From Christiangramia lutea (GTDB lineage Bacteria > Bacteroidota > Bacteroidia > Flavobacteriales > Flavobacteriaceae), in NCBI RefSeq assembly GCF_022489035.1, contig NZ_JAKVTV010000003.1, forward strand, positions 1 to 64,000: a stretch of DNA of 64,000 bases. The letters run 5' to 3'. The notes below the pieces were generated by a model that saw only the letters and a list, made by a program, of their open reading frames with translations, was not told the origin of the DNA and searched no databases. This document shows, one piece after another, positions 53,497 to 62,667 of this stretch (the first letter of the stretch is position 1; every line of letters begins with the position of its first letter). The position numbers and the translations under genes are program-made.

Positions 53497-54519
53497 ATGT
53501 ATAAATCACTCATAAGACCTGCACTTTTTAAGTTCGATCCGGAAGAAATACACTATTTCACCTTCAGTTTTTTAAGAAAGTTTTGTAAGATTCCCGGTGC
53601 CACTTCATTTTTACAATCAAAGTTTGAGGTAAAAGATCCTCGTCTCGAGAGAGAAGTTTTCGGCCTTAAATTTAAAAATCCGGTTGGTCTTGCCGCAGGT
53701 TTCGATAAGGACGCGAAACTTTACCGTGAGCTTTCTTCCCTTGGCTTCGGTTTCATTGAAATTGGAACGGTAACTCCTAAACCACAACCAGGGAACGAAA
53801 AGAAAAGGCTTTTCAGGCTGAAAGAAGATTCTGCAATCATTAACCGAATGGGCTTTAATAATGAGGGGGTGGAAGCTACAGTGGCCAGATTGAAGAAAAA
53901 TAAGAATGTTCTGGTTGGAGGAAATATTGGAAAAAACAAGATTACTCCTAATGATAATGCGGTAGATGACTATGTGTATAGTTTCAACGCCCTTTTCGAT
54001 CATGTGAACTATTTCGTGGTGAATGTAAGTTCTCCCAATACTCCAAATTTACGGGAGTTACAGGATAAAGAACCTCTCAAAAAACTTCTAAATACTCTTC
54101 AGAAGCTAAATTCGGAAAAAGCTGATCCCAAACCTATTCTTTTAAAAATCGCTCCAGATCTTACCGATGAACAGCTTTTAGATATTATAGAAATTGTAAA
54201 AGAGACCGGAATAGCCGGAGTGATCGCAACTAATACTACCATTTCCAGGGAAGGTTTAAATTCTGACAATAAGAATGAAATGGGAGGGCTTAGTGGAAAA
54301 CCTCTTACTAAAAGGTCTACCGAAGTCATCAGGTTTCTTTCAGAAAAAAGCGGGAAGGCATTTCCAATAATTGGAGTAGGTGGGATACATACTGCCGAGG
54401 ATGCTATTGAGAAAATGGAAGCAGGAGCCAGCCTGATTCAATTGTATACTGGTTTTATTTATGAGGGACCTGCATTAATAAAATCGATTAACGAAAAGAT
54501 CCTGGAGAAAGGCCTGTAG
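53497..54519 (+). CDS. pyrD: Dihydroorotate dehydrogenase, quinone-dependent (class 2)
   Basis: This 340-residue membrane-associated FMN enzyme oxidises dihydroorotate to orotate in pyrimidine synthesis. It has the class 2 N-terminal membrane-binding helices ([17 protein letters not shown]), [28 protein letters not shown], the catalytic Ser loop [15 protein letters not shown] and the FMN-phosphate loop [20 protein letters not shown]. It is followed by a LysE-family gene after a 3-nt gap, so the two are cotranscribed. Confidence 0.97.
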   Translation: MYKSLIRPALFKFDPEEIHYFTFSFLRKFCKIPGATSFLQSKFEVKDPRLEREVFGLKFKNPVGLAAGFDKDAKLYRELSSLGFGFIEIGTVTPKPQPGNEKKRLFRLKEDSAIINRMGFNNEGVEATVARLKKNKNVLVGGNIGKNKITPNDNAVDDYVYSFNALFDHVNYFVVNVSSPNTPNLRELQDKEPLKKLLNTLQKLNSEKADPKPILLKIAPDLTDEQLLDIIEIVKETGIAGVIATNTTISREGLNSDNKNEMGGLSGKPLTKRSTEVIRFLSEKSGKAFPIIGVGGIHTAEDAIEKMEAGASLIQLYTGFIYEGPALIKSINEKILEKGL

Positions 54520-54522
54520 TGT

Positions 54523-55137
54523 ATGCTGGACCAGATCATCCCATTTTTAACAGCTTCAATTTTATTGACGTTTTCACCGGGGCCAGATATCATTTACGTC
54601 TTGGTGAGATCTATGGCTTTTGGATATAAGCAGGGAATAGTCACGGCGCTAGGACTGGTTAGCGGTATTTTAATACATACAAGCCTGGTAGCATTTGGTA
54701 TTTCAGCGATCATTAAGCAATCGGAATCCATTTATCTTATTATAAAAATTCTGGGGGGGATCTATCTTCTATACCTAGCTTACCAGGTTTATAAAAGTGA
54801 CCCAGAGATCGCTTTTACTTCTGAAGGTATTAAGCAGAAAAGCCCGGGGCGTTTGTTCAGACAGGGATTTGTCATGAATGTGCTCAACCCAAAAGTTAGT
54901 ATATTTTTCCTGGCTTTCTTTCCAGGCTTTTTATGGGATCCGGAAGGTAATACCGTAGCTCAATTCTATATTTTAGGAGCACTTTTTATGCTACAGGCGC
55001 TGATTATTTTCAGTTTTGTTGCTGTTGCAGCAGGTAAAATCTCAAAATATATCAAGTCTCATCCAAAATCTGGCTTTTTCATGAAATGGATGCAGTTTAT
55101 AATTTTCATTTTAATCGCCATGCTGATCTTAATTTGA
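54523..55137 (+). CDS. LysE/RhtB-family amino-acid exporter
   Basis: This 204-residue inner-membrane protein has six hydrophobic segments and the family start MLDQIIPFLTASILLTFSPGPD, in which SPGPD is typical of LysE/RhtB exporters. It should export an amino acid or similar compound. It follows pyrD by 3 nt; the pairing is probably genomic chance rather than function. The substrate cannot be told. Confidence 0.92.
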   Translation: MLDQIIPFLTASILLTFSPGPDIIYVLVRSMAFGYKQGIVTALGLVSGILIHTSLVAFGISAIIKQSESIYLIIKILGGIYLLYLAYQVYKSDPEIAFTSEGIKQKSPGRLFRQGFVMNVLNPKVSIFFLAFFPGFLWDPEGNTVAQFYILGALFMLQALIIFSFVAVAAGKISKYIKSHPKSGFFMKWMQFIIFILIAMLILI

Positions 55138-55233
55138 TCTGCTGAAAAATCCTTACCGATTAATTCAATTTTCGTTGTTGAAATTTAGTATTAGCAATAA
55201 AACTATATTGTTTTTCAATTTTCTTTAAAATGC

Positions 55234-55241
55234 TATCTTTG
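55234..55241 (+). promoter_or_regulatory. -7 element directly at the HMG-CoA lyase start
   Basis: TATCTTTG matches TAnnTTTG and ends only 5 nt before the ATG at 55247, so the transcript should begin at or within a base or two of the start codon. Confidence 0.55.
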
Positions 55242-55246
55242 GCCAT

Positions 55247-56110
55247 ATGGGTAAAGTAAAACTTATCGAATGTCCCAGGGATGCCATGCAGGGGATAAGG
55301 GAATTTATTCCTACTGAGAAAAAGGCTCAGTATATACAAGCGCTTTTGCGTTGTGGTTTCGACACGATTGACTTCGGAAGTTTTGTTTCGCCGAAGGCAA
55401 TTCCGCAGATGAAAGATACCGCTGAAGTTCTTTCAAAACTGGATCTTTCTAAAACCACAAGTAAACTTCTGGCTATTGTGGCCAATACCAGGGGAGCAGA
55501 AGATGCATCGAAATTTGAAGAAATTAATTACCTGGGATATCCTTTTTCAATTTCTGAAAATTTCCAGATGCGTAATACGCATAAAACTATCGCTGAATCT
55601 GTTGAAGTTTTACAGGAAATCCTGGATATCGCTCATTCAACTGGTAAAGAAGTTGTAGCCTATTTAAGTATGGGTTTCGGAAATCCTTATGGTGATCCAT
55701 GGAATGTGGAGATCGTAGGAGAGTGGACAGAAAAACTCTCGGCTATGGGAGTGAGCATTCTATCATTATCTGATACGGTTGGGACATCCACACCCGATAT
55801 TATAGATTACCTTTTCTCGAATCTTATCCCTAAATACCCAAATATCGAATTTGGGGCACATTTGCATACCACTCCTTCTAAATGGCATGAAAAAATAGAC
55901 GCTGCCTTTAAGGCAGGATGTCATCGATTTGATGGGGCAATCCAGGGTTTCGGAGGATGTCCTATGGCCAAGGATGAACTTACCGGGAATATGCCTTCAG
56001 AAAAAATGCTTTCATACTTCAATTCAACCAGGGCAGATACAAACATAAAAATGACCAGTTTCGAATCTGCCTACAATGAAGCTTCTAAGATCTTTCAGGC
56101 CTACCATTAA
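55247..56110 (+). CDS. Hydroxymethylglutaryl-CoA lyase
   Basis: This 287-residue TIM-barrel enzyme cleaves HMG-CoA to acetyl-CoA and acetoacetate in leucine breakdown. The motifs are ECPRDAMQGIREFIPTEKK, the FGSFVSPKAIPQM region, LSDTVGTSTPDI, FGAHLHTTP with the metal histidines, and the signature GFGGCPMAKDELTGNMPSEK with the catalytic Cys. The ATG has no room for a leader behind its -7 element. Leucine dehydrogenase at 46.3 kb would feed the same pathway, although it is not adjacent. Confidence 0.95.
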   Translation: MGKVKLIECPRDAMQGIREFIPTEKKAQYIQALLRCGFDTIDFGSFVSPKAIPQMKDTAEVLSKLDLSKTTSKLLAIVANTRGAEDASKFEEINYLGYPFSISENFQMRNTHKTIAESVEVLQEILDIAHSTGKEVVAYLSMGFGNPYGDPWNVEIVGEWTEKLSAMGVSILSLSDTVGTSTPDIIDYLFSNLIPKYPNIEFGAHLHTTPSKWHEKIDAAFKAGCHRFDGAIQGFGGCPMAKDELTGNMPSEKMLSYFNSTRADTNIKMTSFESAYNEASKIFQAYH

Positions 56111-56145
56111 TAGGATTTATTGCTTTTCTAACCGTTATTGATAAA

Positions 56146-56172
56146 GTTTATTTAAAATTAATCTAAATAAAC
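56146..56172. promoter_or_regulatory. Inverted repeat upstream of the imelysin/TonB operon, site 1
   Basis: GTTTATTTA (56146-56154) and TAAATAAAC (56164-56172) are perfect 9-bp arms around a 9-nt centre. The ATCTAAAT half resembles half sites of Fur or DtxR-type metal regulators in Bacteroidota. It lies just upstream of the -33 element. Confidence 0.5.
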
Positions 56173-56175
56173 TTG

Positions 56176-56203
56176 TTGTAACTAAAACGGGTTTTTATAT
56201 TTG
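56176..56203 (+). promoter_or_regulatory. Promoter of the DUF4856/imelysin/HTTM/TonB operon
   Basis: TTG at 56176-56178, 17 bp of spacer, then TATATTTG (56196-56203): a full Bacteroidota -33/-7 promoter, 42 nt upstream of the first ATG. Confidence 0.65.
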
Positions 56204-56212
56204 CATCCGAAA

Positions 56213-56236
56213 TTATTTTAAACCAGTCTAAATAAA
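56213..56236. promoter_or_regulatory. Second half-site, downstream of the promoter
   Basis: TTATTTTAAACCAGTCTAAA is an imperfect inverted repeat that repeats the GTCTAAATAAA/ATCTAAATAAA half of site 1. With site 1 upstream, the promoter lies between two related sites, as in metal-repressed promoters. Confidence 0.4.
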
Positions 56237-56244
56237 GAAGAAAA

Positions 56245-57459
56245 ATGAAGAAGCTTTTGTTTTCGGCAGTTATTGGAGGTCTAACTCTTGTATCCTGTAC
56301 ATCTGATGATGACGCTCTAACCCCCGGAGGAGAAAACGAAATTGAAATCCCTGCAAATTATACCTTTGAAAGAGATAATAATTCTACGGTAAGTTATAGT
56401 GGTCAAACCACAAGACTTCAAATGACAGATGAGATATTGTCTAATTTCAATGATTTTGATAATGCTACAGAAGAGATGCTTTCAAATATGTTCGCTAATG
56501 AGAACTCTCCTTTTGAAAGTGCCAGTCTTAATGAATCTTCAAAAAGTGTAAAATCTAAAGTGGCTGCTTCAAACCTTTACTTTTCTACTAATAACGTAGA
56601 AAGCAGTGAAATTAGAGCAGATTTTGAAAATTGGATCGATGTTCAAATGAATGTGGTGGCAGCCAGCAGAAATGAACTGGCTGAACCTGGTGTAGCTGGT
56701 CAGATCGCTGATGGTGACGCCGTTCGTTATGTAGATTCAAAAGGTTTTGAAATGAATCAGGCCTTTGGTAAAAGTTTAATTGGTGGTCTTGTTGTTGATC
56801 AAATGTTGAATAATTACCTGGCTAGTGCTGTTCTTGATGCAGGTGATAACCAAACCAATAACGATCAGAAAATAGTTGAAGACGGAAAGTTCTATACAAC
56901 TATGGAGCATAAGTGGGATGAGGCTTATGGATATCTTTACGGTGCTCCATCCATTCCTTCTGAAGATCCAAATTCAGCTTTAGGTGATAACAATGATAAT
57001 CTTCTCTTTAAATATATGGGAAGAGTAGAGGGAGATGAGGATTTTGCAGGTATCGCAGAAGAAACTTTCGAGGCTTTTAAAACAGGTCGTGCTGCGATCG
57101 TAGCCGGAGACTATGAATTACGAGATGAGCAGGTTGCTATTATTCGTGAAAACATTTCTGAAATCATCGCAATTAGAGCAATTTATTATATGCAAGCCGG
57201 AAAGAATGCGATTGCAGCTAACAACTACGGTGCAGCTTTCCATGATCTTTCTGAAGGTTTCGGATTTATTTACAGCCTAAGATTCACAAATAAGCCTGGA
57301 ACTAACATGCCTTACCTTTCTAAGGATAAGATAGATATGTTCAAAGAGCAATTATTAGAAGGAAACGGTTTTTGGGATGTAACTCCTGACACTCTGGATA
57401 GTATCTCTGAAGAGATCGCATCTGCATTCGATTTTACCGTGGCAGAAGCAGCAGAATAA
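56245..57459 (+). CDS. DUF4856 lipoprotein
   Basis: This 404-residue protein has a lipobox (GGLTLVSC, Cys18) followed by an acidic stretch (TSDDD), then the DUF4856 body: YTFERDNNSTVSYSGQTTRLQM, HKWDEAYGYLYG, LLFKYMGRV and AFHDLSEGFGFIYSLRFTN. Relatives sit next to imelysin and TonB-receptor genes in Bacteroidota, and are thought to take part in metal handling, which is not proven. It is the first gene of the locus, separated from imelysin by a hairpin. Confidence 0.87.
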   Translation: MKKLLFSAVIGGLTLVSCTSDDDALTPGGENEIEIPANYTFERDNNSTVSYSGQTTRLQMTDEILSNFNDFDNATEEMLSNMFANENSPFESASLNESSKSVKSKVAASNLYFSTNNVESSEIRADFENWIDVQMNVVAASRNELAEPGVAGQIADGDAVRYVDSKGFEMNQAFGKSLIGGLVVDQMLNNYLASAVLDAGDNQTNNDQKIVEDGKFYTTMEHKWDEAYGYLYGAPSIPSEDPNSALGDNNDNLLFKYMGRVEGDEDFAGIAEETFEAFKTGRAAIVAGDYELRDEQVAIIRENISEIIAIRAIYYMQAGKNAIAANNYGAAFHDLSEGFGFIYSLRFTNKPGTNMPYLSKDKIDMFKEQLLEGNGFWDVTPDTLDSISEEIASAFDFTVAEAAE

Positions 57460-57469
57460 AAACAATTAG

Positions 57470-57502
57470 CCGGAGCCCGATTTTTATCGGCTCCGGTTTT
57501 TA
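57470..57502 (+). terminator. Terminator-like hairpin inside the operon
   Basis: CCGGAGCC (57470-57477) and GGCTCCGG (57489-57496) form an 8-bp stem followed by a T tract, between the DUF4856 and imelysin genes. It could attenuate expression of the three downstream genes or mark the end of the first transcript. Confidence 0.6.
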
Positions 57503-57513
57503 ATATTTTACCT

Positions 57514-58602
57514 ATGAAAAGAATTTCTAGCATAATTTTGATCGCAACCCTTATTTTTACTGCCTGTTCTACCGGGGACGATGGTTCTGGAAATGGTGGA
57601 GGGAACGAAACCGATTCTTTCGATCGTGGAGCAATGTTGGTAAACTGGGCTGATAATATTATCATTCCGGCTTTTTCAGATTTTAAGACTTCTACTCAAC
57701 AACTTGAAGAATTAACTCTTGCTTTTACTCAGGATCCTTCAGAGGAAAACCTCGTTGCTTTGAGGAATGAGTTTGAAAATTCCTACATAGAATTTCAAGC
57801 GGTAGCTATGTTCGATATAGGTAAGGCAGAAGAAGTTGGATTTCGCAGATTTCTAAATACGTATCCTCTTGATGCTGCCGCGGTTGAGGATAAGATATCC
57901 AGCGGTTCATACAATCTTGAATTGCCTTCAAGTTTTGATGAACAGGGGTTTCCAGCGATGGATTATCTTCTCAATGATCTGGGAGAAAACGATTCCGAGA
58001 TCGTAACAAAATATTCATCAGAGAATTACAGCAATTATCTTGTTGATGTTGCTCAAAGGATCAATTCTTTAACTTCAGAAGTGAATGCTTCATGGCAAGG
58101 TGATTACAGGGATAATTTTGTGAGTAATACAAGCTCTTCTAGTACTGGATCTGTAGATAAACTTACCAATAAGTTCGTCATGTATTATGAGGCTTTTCTT
58201 CGCTCAGGAAAGATAGGTTTTCCATCTGGAGTCTTTACAGGTTCGCCGTCGCCAATCAATGTAGAGGCTTACTACTCAAAAGATCTTTCAAAAGAACTTT
58301 ATCTGGAAGCCCTGGAAAGTGTTACAGATTTTTATAACGGAAATGGCTCTGGCGATAGTTACAAGCAGTACCTGGAATTTCTAGACAGGGGTGAACTTGC
58401 CAGCGATATATCGAGCCAGTTGACGGCAATCGAGGCGCAGGCTTCTAATCTCGATGCAAGCCTTAGGCGTCAGGTTGAAACAGATAATACAAAAATGCTG
58501 GAGGCTTATGATGAGCTCCAAAAAGGAGTTGTTCTGTTTAAATTAGATATGATGCAGGCACTGTCCATTAGTATTGATTATGTTGATTCAGATGGTGACT
58601 AG
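57514..58602 (+). CDS. Imelysin-family lipoprotein
   Basis: This 362-residue protein has a lipobox (LIATLIFTAC) and an acidic/Gly spacer. The four-helix imelysin fold is signalled by EFENSYIEFQAVAMFDIG, the motif GFPAMDYLLND (the family's G-x-x-A-[IM]-[ED]-x-L-L) and the final LQKGVVLFKLDMMQALSISIDY. Imelysins such as IrpA are implicated in iron uptake, and EfeO is a relative. Usually no peptidase activity is expected. It belongs to the locus with HTTM and the TonB receptor. Confidence 0.92.
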   Translation: MKRISSIILIATLIFTACSTGDDGSGNGGGNETDSFDRGAMLVNWADNIIIPAFSDFKTSTQQLEELTLAFTQDPSEENLVALRNEFENSYIEFQAVAMFDIGKAEEVGFRRFLNTYPLDAAAVEDKISSGSYNLELPSSFDEQGFPAMDYLLNDLGENDSEIVTKYSSENYSNYLVDVAQRINSLTSEVNASWQGDYRDNFVSNTSSSSTGSVDKLTNKFVMYYEAFLRSGKIGFPSGVFTGSPSPINVEAYYSKDLSKELYLEALESVTDFYNGNGSGDSYKQYLEFLDRGELASDISSQLTAIEAQASNLDASLRRQVETDNTKMLEAYDELQKGVVLFKLDMMQALSISIDYVDSDGD

Positions 58603-58612
58603 AAAATTTTAA

Positions 58613-59977
58613 ATGAGGTCGGCCATTGCAAAATATTTCGATTCTTATACTGATGCTGCTCCCCTGGCAGTATTTCGTATAGGTTTTGGAATAATGATGC
58701 TGGCCAGTATCATTCGGTTCTGGCTAAATGGCTGGATCGAGAAACTATATATACTTCCCGAATTTCATTTTAGTTATTACGGATTTGAATGGGTGAAACC
58801 GCTTGGCGATTTCACCTATTTACTTTTTATAATCTGTGGTCTTGCAGCCCTGTTTGTGGCTTTGGGTTACAAATACCGAATAGCGATCATTATATTTTTC
58901 CTGAGTTTCACCTATATCGAACTCATGGATAAGACCACTTATCTTAATCATTACTATTTCATAAGTATTCTGAGTTTCTTGATGATCTTTCTTCCGGCGA
59001 ACGCCTACTTTTCAATAGATGCATGGAAGAACCTAAAAAGATCATTTCAGAAGATTCCCCGCTGGTGTATAGATTCAATTAAGTTATTGCTGGGGATCGT
59101 TTATTTCTATGCTGGTTTGGCCAAGATCAACTCAGATTGGTTGTTCCGGGCCATGCCTTTGAAAATTTGGTTGCCTTCTAAATATGACCTGCCTCTAGTT
59201 GGAGATTTCATGCAACAGGAATGGGTCGCCTATGCATTTAGCTGGAGCGGGATGCTGTACGATCTCTTTATTCCATTCCTTTTACTATGGAAACGAACCA
59301 GGCTCTTTGCTTTCCTGATGGTCATTGTTTTTCATGTTCTAACTAGGGTGCTTTTTCCAATCGGGATGTTTCCTTATATCATGATCGTTAGTGCATTAAT
59401 ATTCTTTAGCCCGAAGGTTCACCATAAGATACTTGAAACGATTTCTACCTGGTTCAGAATTAACAGGCAAAGATTTGACAATTCCAGATTGCTTTTTCCA
59501 AACTCCAAAGCCAGGAAATTCCTGCTTTCTGTAGTAGGAGCTTTTTTTGTTATACAATTATTGTTTCCCTGGAGATACTTGATGTACCCTGGAGAGCTTT
59601 TTTGGACTGAAGAAGGTTTCAGATTTTCCTGGAGAGTTATGTTAATGGAAAAAGCTGGATTTGCCCAATTTAAGATCGTAGATGCTGAAACTGGAAAAGG
59701 ATTTCTGGTTACAAATTCAGATTTTTTGACGCCTTTCCAGGAAAAACAAATGTCTTTTCAGCCTGATTTTATCCTTGAATATGCCCACTTCCTGGCAGAT
59801 CATTTCAGGGAACAGGGACACGAAAATATAGAGGTATACGTGGAGAGTTATGTTGGGCTTAACGGCAGAAAAAGTGTACCCTATATAAGTCCTGATGTTA
59901 ATTTGCTTAATTTCGCGGACTCTTTTGAACGTAAAACATTCATTTTACCATTTAATGATGAAATTAAAGGCCTTTAG
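58613..59977 (+). CDS. HTTM-domain membrane protein
   Basis: This 454-residue protein resembles vitamin-K-dependent carboxylase homologues: AVFRIGFGIMMLASIIRF, HFSYYGFEWVKP, DKTTYLNHYYFISILSFLMIF, GLAKINSDWLFRAMPL and FHVLTRVLFPIGMFPYIM. It has about eight membrane helices and a C-terminal soluble domain (VEVYVESYVGLNGRK). Bacterial members lack a proven reaction. It lies between imelysin and the TonB receptor, and overlaps the latter by 20-23 nt, so it belongs to the operon. The role in transport is inference. Confidence 0.9.
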   Translation: MRSAIAKYFDSYTDAAPLAVFRIGFGIMMLASIIRFWLNGWIEKLYILPEFHFSYYGFEWVKPLGDFTYLLFIICGLAALFVALGYKYRIAIIIFFLSFTYIELMDKTTYLNHYYFISILSFLMIFLPANAYFSIDAWKNLKRSFQKIPRWCIDSIKLLLGIVYFYAGLAKINSDWLFRAMPLKIWLPSKYDLPLVGDFMQQEWVAYAFSWSGMLYDLFIPFLLLWKRTRLFAFLMVIVFHVLTRVLFPIGMFPYIMIVSALIFFSPKVHHKILETISTWFRINRQRFDNSRLLFPNSKARKFLLSVVGAFFVIQLLFPWRYLMYPGELFWTEEGFRFSWRVMLMEKAGFAQFKIVDAETGKGFLVTNSDFLTPFQEKQMSFQPDFILEYAHFLADHFREQGHENIEVYVESYVGLNGRKSVPYISPDVNLLNFADSFERKTFILPFNDEIKGL

Positions 59978-62423
59978 TATATTATTCTTTTTAACCCTTT
60001 TCGCCAATGCTCAGTTTTCATTGAGTGGTAAAGTGACTTCTGCAGATACCGGAGAGGCTGTTCCGAATGCCGAAGTTTGGAATAAAACTACCGGGAAGCT
60101 TACTGTTGCTAATGAAAATGGGGAATTTGAGATTAGTTCCCTGGCGGAAGGTTCTTATGTTTTTGCCGTTTTTAGCTACGAGTACGAAATCATAGAAAAG
60201 GAGATCAGGATTGAAGGAGATACAAATTTGAACTTTGAATTATCTCCATTGGCAGAAAGCCTTAGCGAAGTGATGATCACTAATAGAAGAGAGCAGATCT
60301 TCGCCTTGAGGAAACTTAGAAAAGTTGAAGGTACAGCCATTTATGCCGGCAAGAAAAGTGAAGTGGTCCTGATGGACAAAGTTACCGGAAACCTGGCCGC
60401 TAATAACGCCCGGCAGATCTACAGCCAGGTGGTGGGCCTTAACATTTACGATAATGGTGATGCGGGTTTACAGTTGAATATAGGTGGACGCGGGTTAGAT
60501 CCTAACCGAACCCAGAATTTTAACACGAGACAGAATGGCTATGATATTTCAGCAGATGTGCTTGGATATCCTGAAAGTTATTATACGCCACCACCGGAGG
60601 CTTTACGGGAAATCCAGGTGGTTCGCGGAGCGGCGTCTTTACAGTATGGAACCCAGTTCGGAGGACTTATTAACTTTCGTTTTAAGGAGCCGGTTCCAGA
60701 TAAAAAGATCGAACTGTTATCCAGGCAAACAGTGGGATCTTATGATCTTTTTACCAGCTTTAATAGCCTGAGTGGTACCATAGGAAAATTGAGCTATTAC
60801 ACGTATTATAATTATAAAGGAGGTAAAGGTTTCAGGCCAAATTCTGAATATGATTCCCATAATGCCTTTGCTCATTTGGGATGGAAATTTAATGACCGAA
60901 CCAAGATCAGTTTTGAATATACTTATCTGGATTACCTCGCTCAGCAACCGGGTGGCTTAACAGATGCGCAGTTTTACGAGAATCCTGATTTTAGCAACCG
61001 TCCAAGGAACTGGTTCGATGTGAACTGGAATCTTTTTGCGTTTCAGCTGGAACACGAAATTTCGGAAAAGACAGATCTTAGTTTGAATTTTTTCGGTCTC
61101 AATGCCAGCAGAAAAGCTGTTGGTTTCAGGCAGAACAGGGTGGCTCAGGCCGATGATCCGGAGGAACCAAGAGAACTTTTAACCGATGATTTCGCGAATT
61201 GGGGAGCTGAAGCAAGAGTACTTACCAGGTATGACCTTTTTGCAGAAGAATCGGTGTTGCTGCTTGGGACTAAATATTACCATGCAAACAATGAGCAGCA
61301 GCAGGGTCCGGGTAGTACTTCCGCCTTACCTGATTTTGACTTTGCTACAGATCAGTTTCCCGATTACGAGCGGCAGTCTGAATTCGATTTTCCCAATCGA
61401 AACCTTGCCTTTTTTGGAGAGAATATCTTTAATATCACCAATAATTTTTCGGTGACTCCTGGATTCAGGTTTGAATACATAGATACGGAAGCTGATGGTT
61501 TTTACAAGAATATTATCACCGATAATGCCGATAATGTTCTGCTTAACGAAACCATTGAGGACGATCGGAAATTTGAAAGAAGTTTTATCCTTCTGGGAGT
61601 TGGAAGTAGTTATAATCTGAATGCATCCAATGAGTTTTATGCGAACTTCTCTCAGAATTACAGATCGGTTACTTTTAATGATATCCGGGTAGTGAACCCA
61701 AGTTTCCAGGTAGATCCTAATATTAGTGATGAAGAAGGCTTTACCTCAGATATCGGGATACGTGGTCGCATCAAAAATTTCCTTTCTTATGACGCGAGCA
61801 TTTTTGGGTTAAAATACAATGAGCGGATAGGAGAAGTTTTAAAACCTGAAGAACGTGTTAATGCACAAGGTGAACTGGAAGAAACAGGTAGATTGGTAAG
61901 ATTCAGGGGCAATATAGGAGATGCATTTATTTACGGTTTGGAGACCTTTGCTGAATGGGACATTAGGAACAGCTTTTTTGAATCGGCAAAGAATTATCAG
62001 CTAAATGCCTTCGTGAATGCCGCCTTTACAAAATCTGAATACTTACGATCAGACCAGGTGAATGTGGAAGGAAATGAAGTGGAATTTATTCCGGAGGTAA
62101 ATTTAAAAACCGGATTGGATTTTGGCTATAAGAATTTTCTGGCTGGTTTACAGTATACATACTTATCCAGCCAGTATACAGATGCTACAAATGCACCACA
62201 AGACAAGACCGAAAATAATCGGGGAATTGAGGGAGAAATTCCAGCTTATGGGATCGTAGATCTTTCAGCTTCCTACAGTTACAGAAAATTCAAACTGGAA
62301 GTGGGTGTAAATAATTTGCTGGATAATTCTTATTTTACCCGTAGAGCCACAGGGTATCCTGGGCCTGGAATAATTCCAGCCCAACCGGTAACCTGGTATA
62401 CAACCTTACAAATAAAACTGTAA
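59955..62423 (+). CDS. TonB-dependent receptor (FecA-like)
   Basis: This 822-residue outer-membrane transporter has a signal peptide (SILFFLTLFANAQ), an N-terminal carboxypeptidase-regulatory-like domain (FSLSGKVTSADTGEAVPNAEV, about 25-100), a plug (NIGGRGLDPNRTQNFNTRQ, VRGAASLQYGTQFGGLINF) and a 22-strand barrel ending ARRATGYPGPGIIPAQPVTWY plus TTLQIKL. I chose the paired ATGs at 59955/59958, inside the HTTM gene, because the signal peptide follows directly. With DUF4856, imelysin and HTTM it forms a locus that is likely to import an iron or other metal chelate. Confidence 0.9.
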   Translation: MMKLKAFSILFFLTLFANAQFSLSGKVTSADTGEAVPNAEVWNKTTGKLTVANENGEFEISSLAEGSYVFAVFSYEYEIIEKEIRIEGDTNLNFELSPLAESLSEVMITNRREQIFALRKLRKVEGTAIYAGKKSEVVLMDKVTGNLAANNARQIYSQVVGLNIYDNGDAGLQLNIGGRGLDPNRTQNFNTRQNGYDISADVLGYPESYYTPPPEALREIQVVRGAASLQYGTQFGGLINFRFKEPVPDKKIELLSRQTVGSYDLFTSFNSLSGTIGKLSYYTYYNYKGGKGFRPNSEYDSHNAFAHLGWKFNDRTKISFEYTYLDYLAQQPGGLTDAQFYENPDFSNRPRNWFDVNWNLFAFQLEHEISEKTDLSLNFFGLNASRKAVGFRQNRVAQADDPEEPRELLTDDFANWGAEARVLTRYDLFAEESVLLLGTKYYHANNEQQQGPGSTSALPDFDFATDQFPDYERQSEFDFPNRNLAFFGENIFNITNNFSVTPGFRFEYIDTEADGFYKNIITDNADNVLLNETIEDDRKFERSFILLGVGSSYNLNASNEFYANFSQNYRSVTFNDIRVVNPSFQVDPNISDEEGFTSDIGIRGRIKNFLSYDASIFGLKYNERIGEVLKPEERVNAQGELEETGRLVRFRGNIGDAFIYGLETFAEWDIRNSFFESAKNYQLNAFVNAAFTKSEYLRSDQVNVEGNEVEFIPEVNLKTGLDFGYKNFLAGLQYTYLSSQYTDATNAPQDKTENNRGIEGEIPAYGIVDLSASYSYRKFKLEVGVNNLLDNSYFTRRATGYPGPGIIPAQPVTWYTTLQIKL

Positions 62424-62424
62424 T

Positions 62425-62667
62425 CTAGGCAGAAGCCTGTGGAGCCCAATGGTTGCAGAGCATTCCCGGCGCGGCCTTCTTAGGGTTAGCACAGGTAGGT
62501 GACTGGTATCTGCCGCAATTAAGACAATTTGGTTCGTTCTTAATGGCCGCTTTCATTTTGAAACTGTCACAGGTATGCTGGAAGCCAACACTGGTTTCAT
62601 GTTTTGTACAGAAGTTGTTTTTAAAGCGCTCACAATTCATACAGCTATTTCCTAATCTAATGCTCAT
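62425..62667 (-). CDS. Small protein of two tandem four-cysteine modules
   Basis: This 80-residue protein carries C9-x2-C12-x7-C20-x12-C33 and C48-x2-C51-x7-C59-x11-C71, two copies of one Cys4 module with similar flanking residues (CMNCERF and CLNCGRY). Each module could hold one zinc ion. There is no signal peptide. It converges with the TonB receptor gene, 1 nt apart. I do not recognise a named family; the regular spacing argues that it is real. Confidence 0.75.
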   Translation of the reverse strand: MSIRLGNSCMNCERFKNNFCTKHETSVGFQHTCDSFKMKAAIKNEPNCLNCGRYQSPTCANPKKAAPGMLCNHWAPQASA

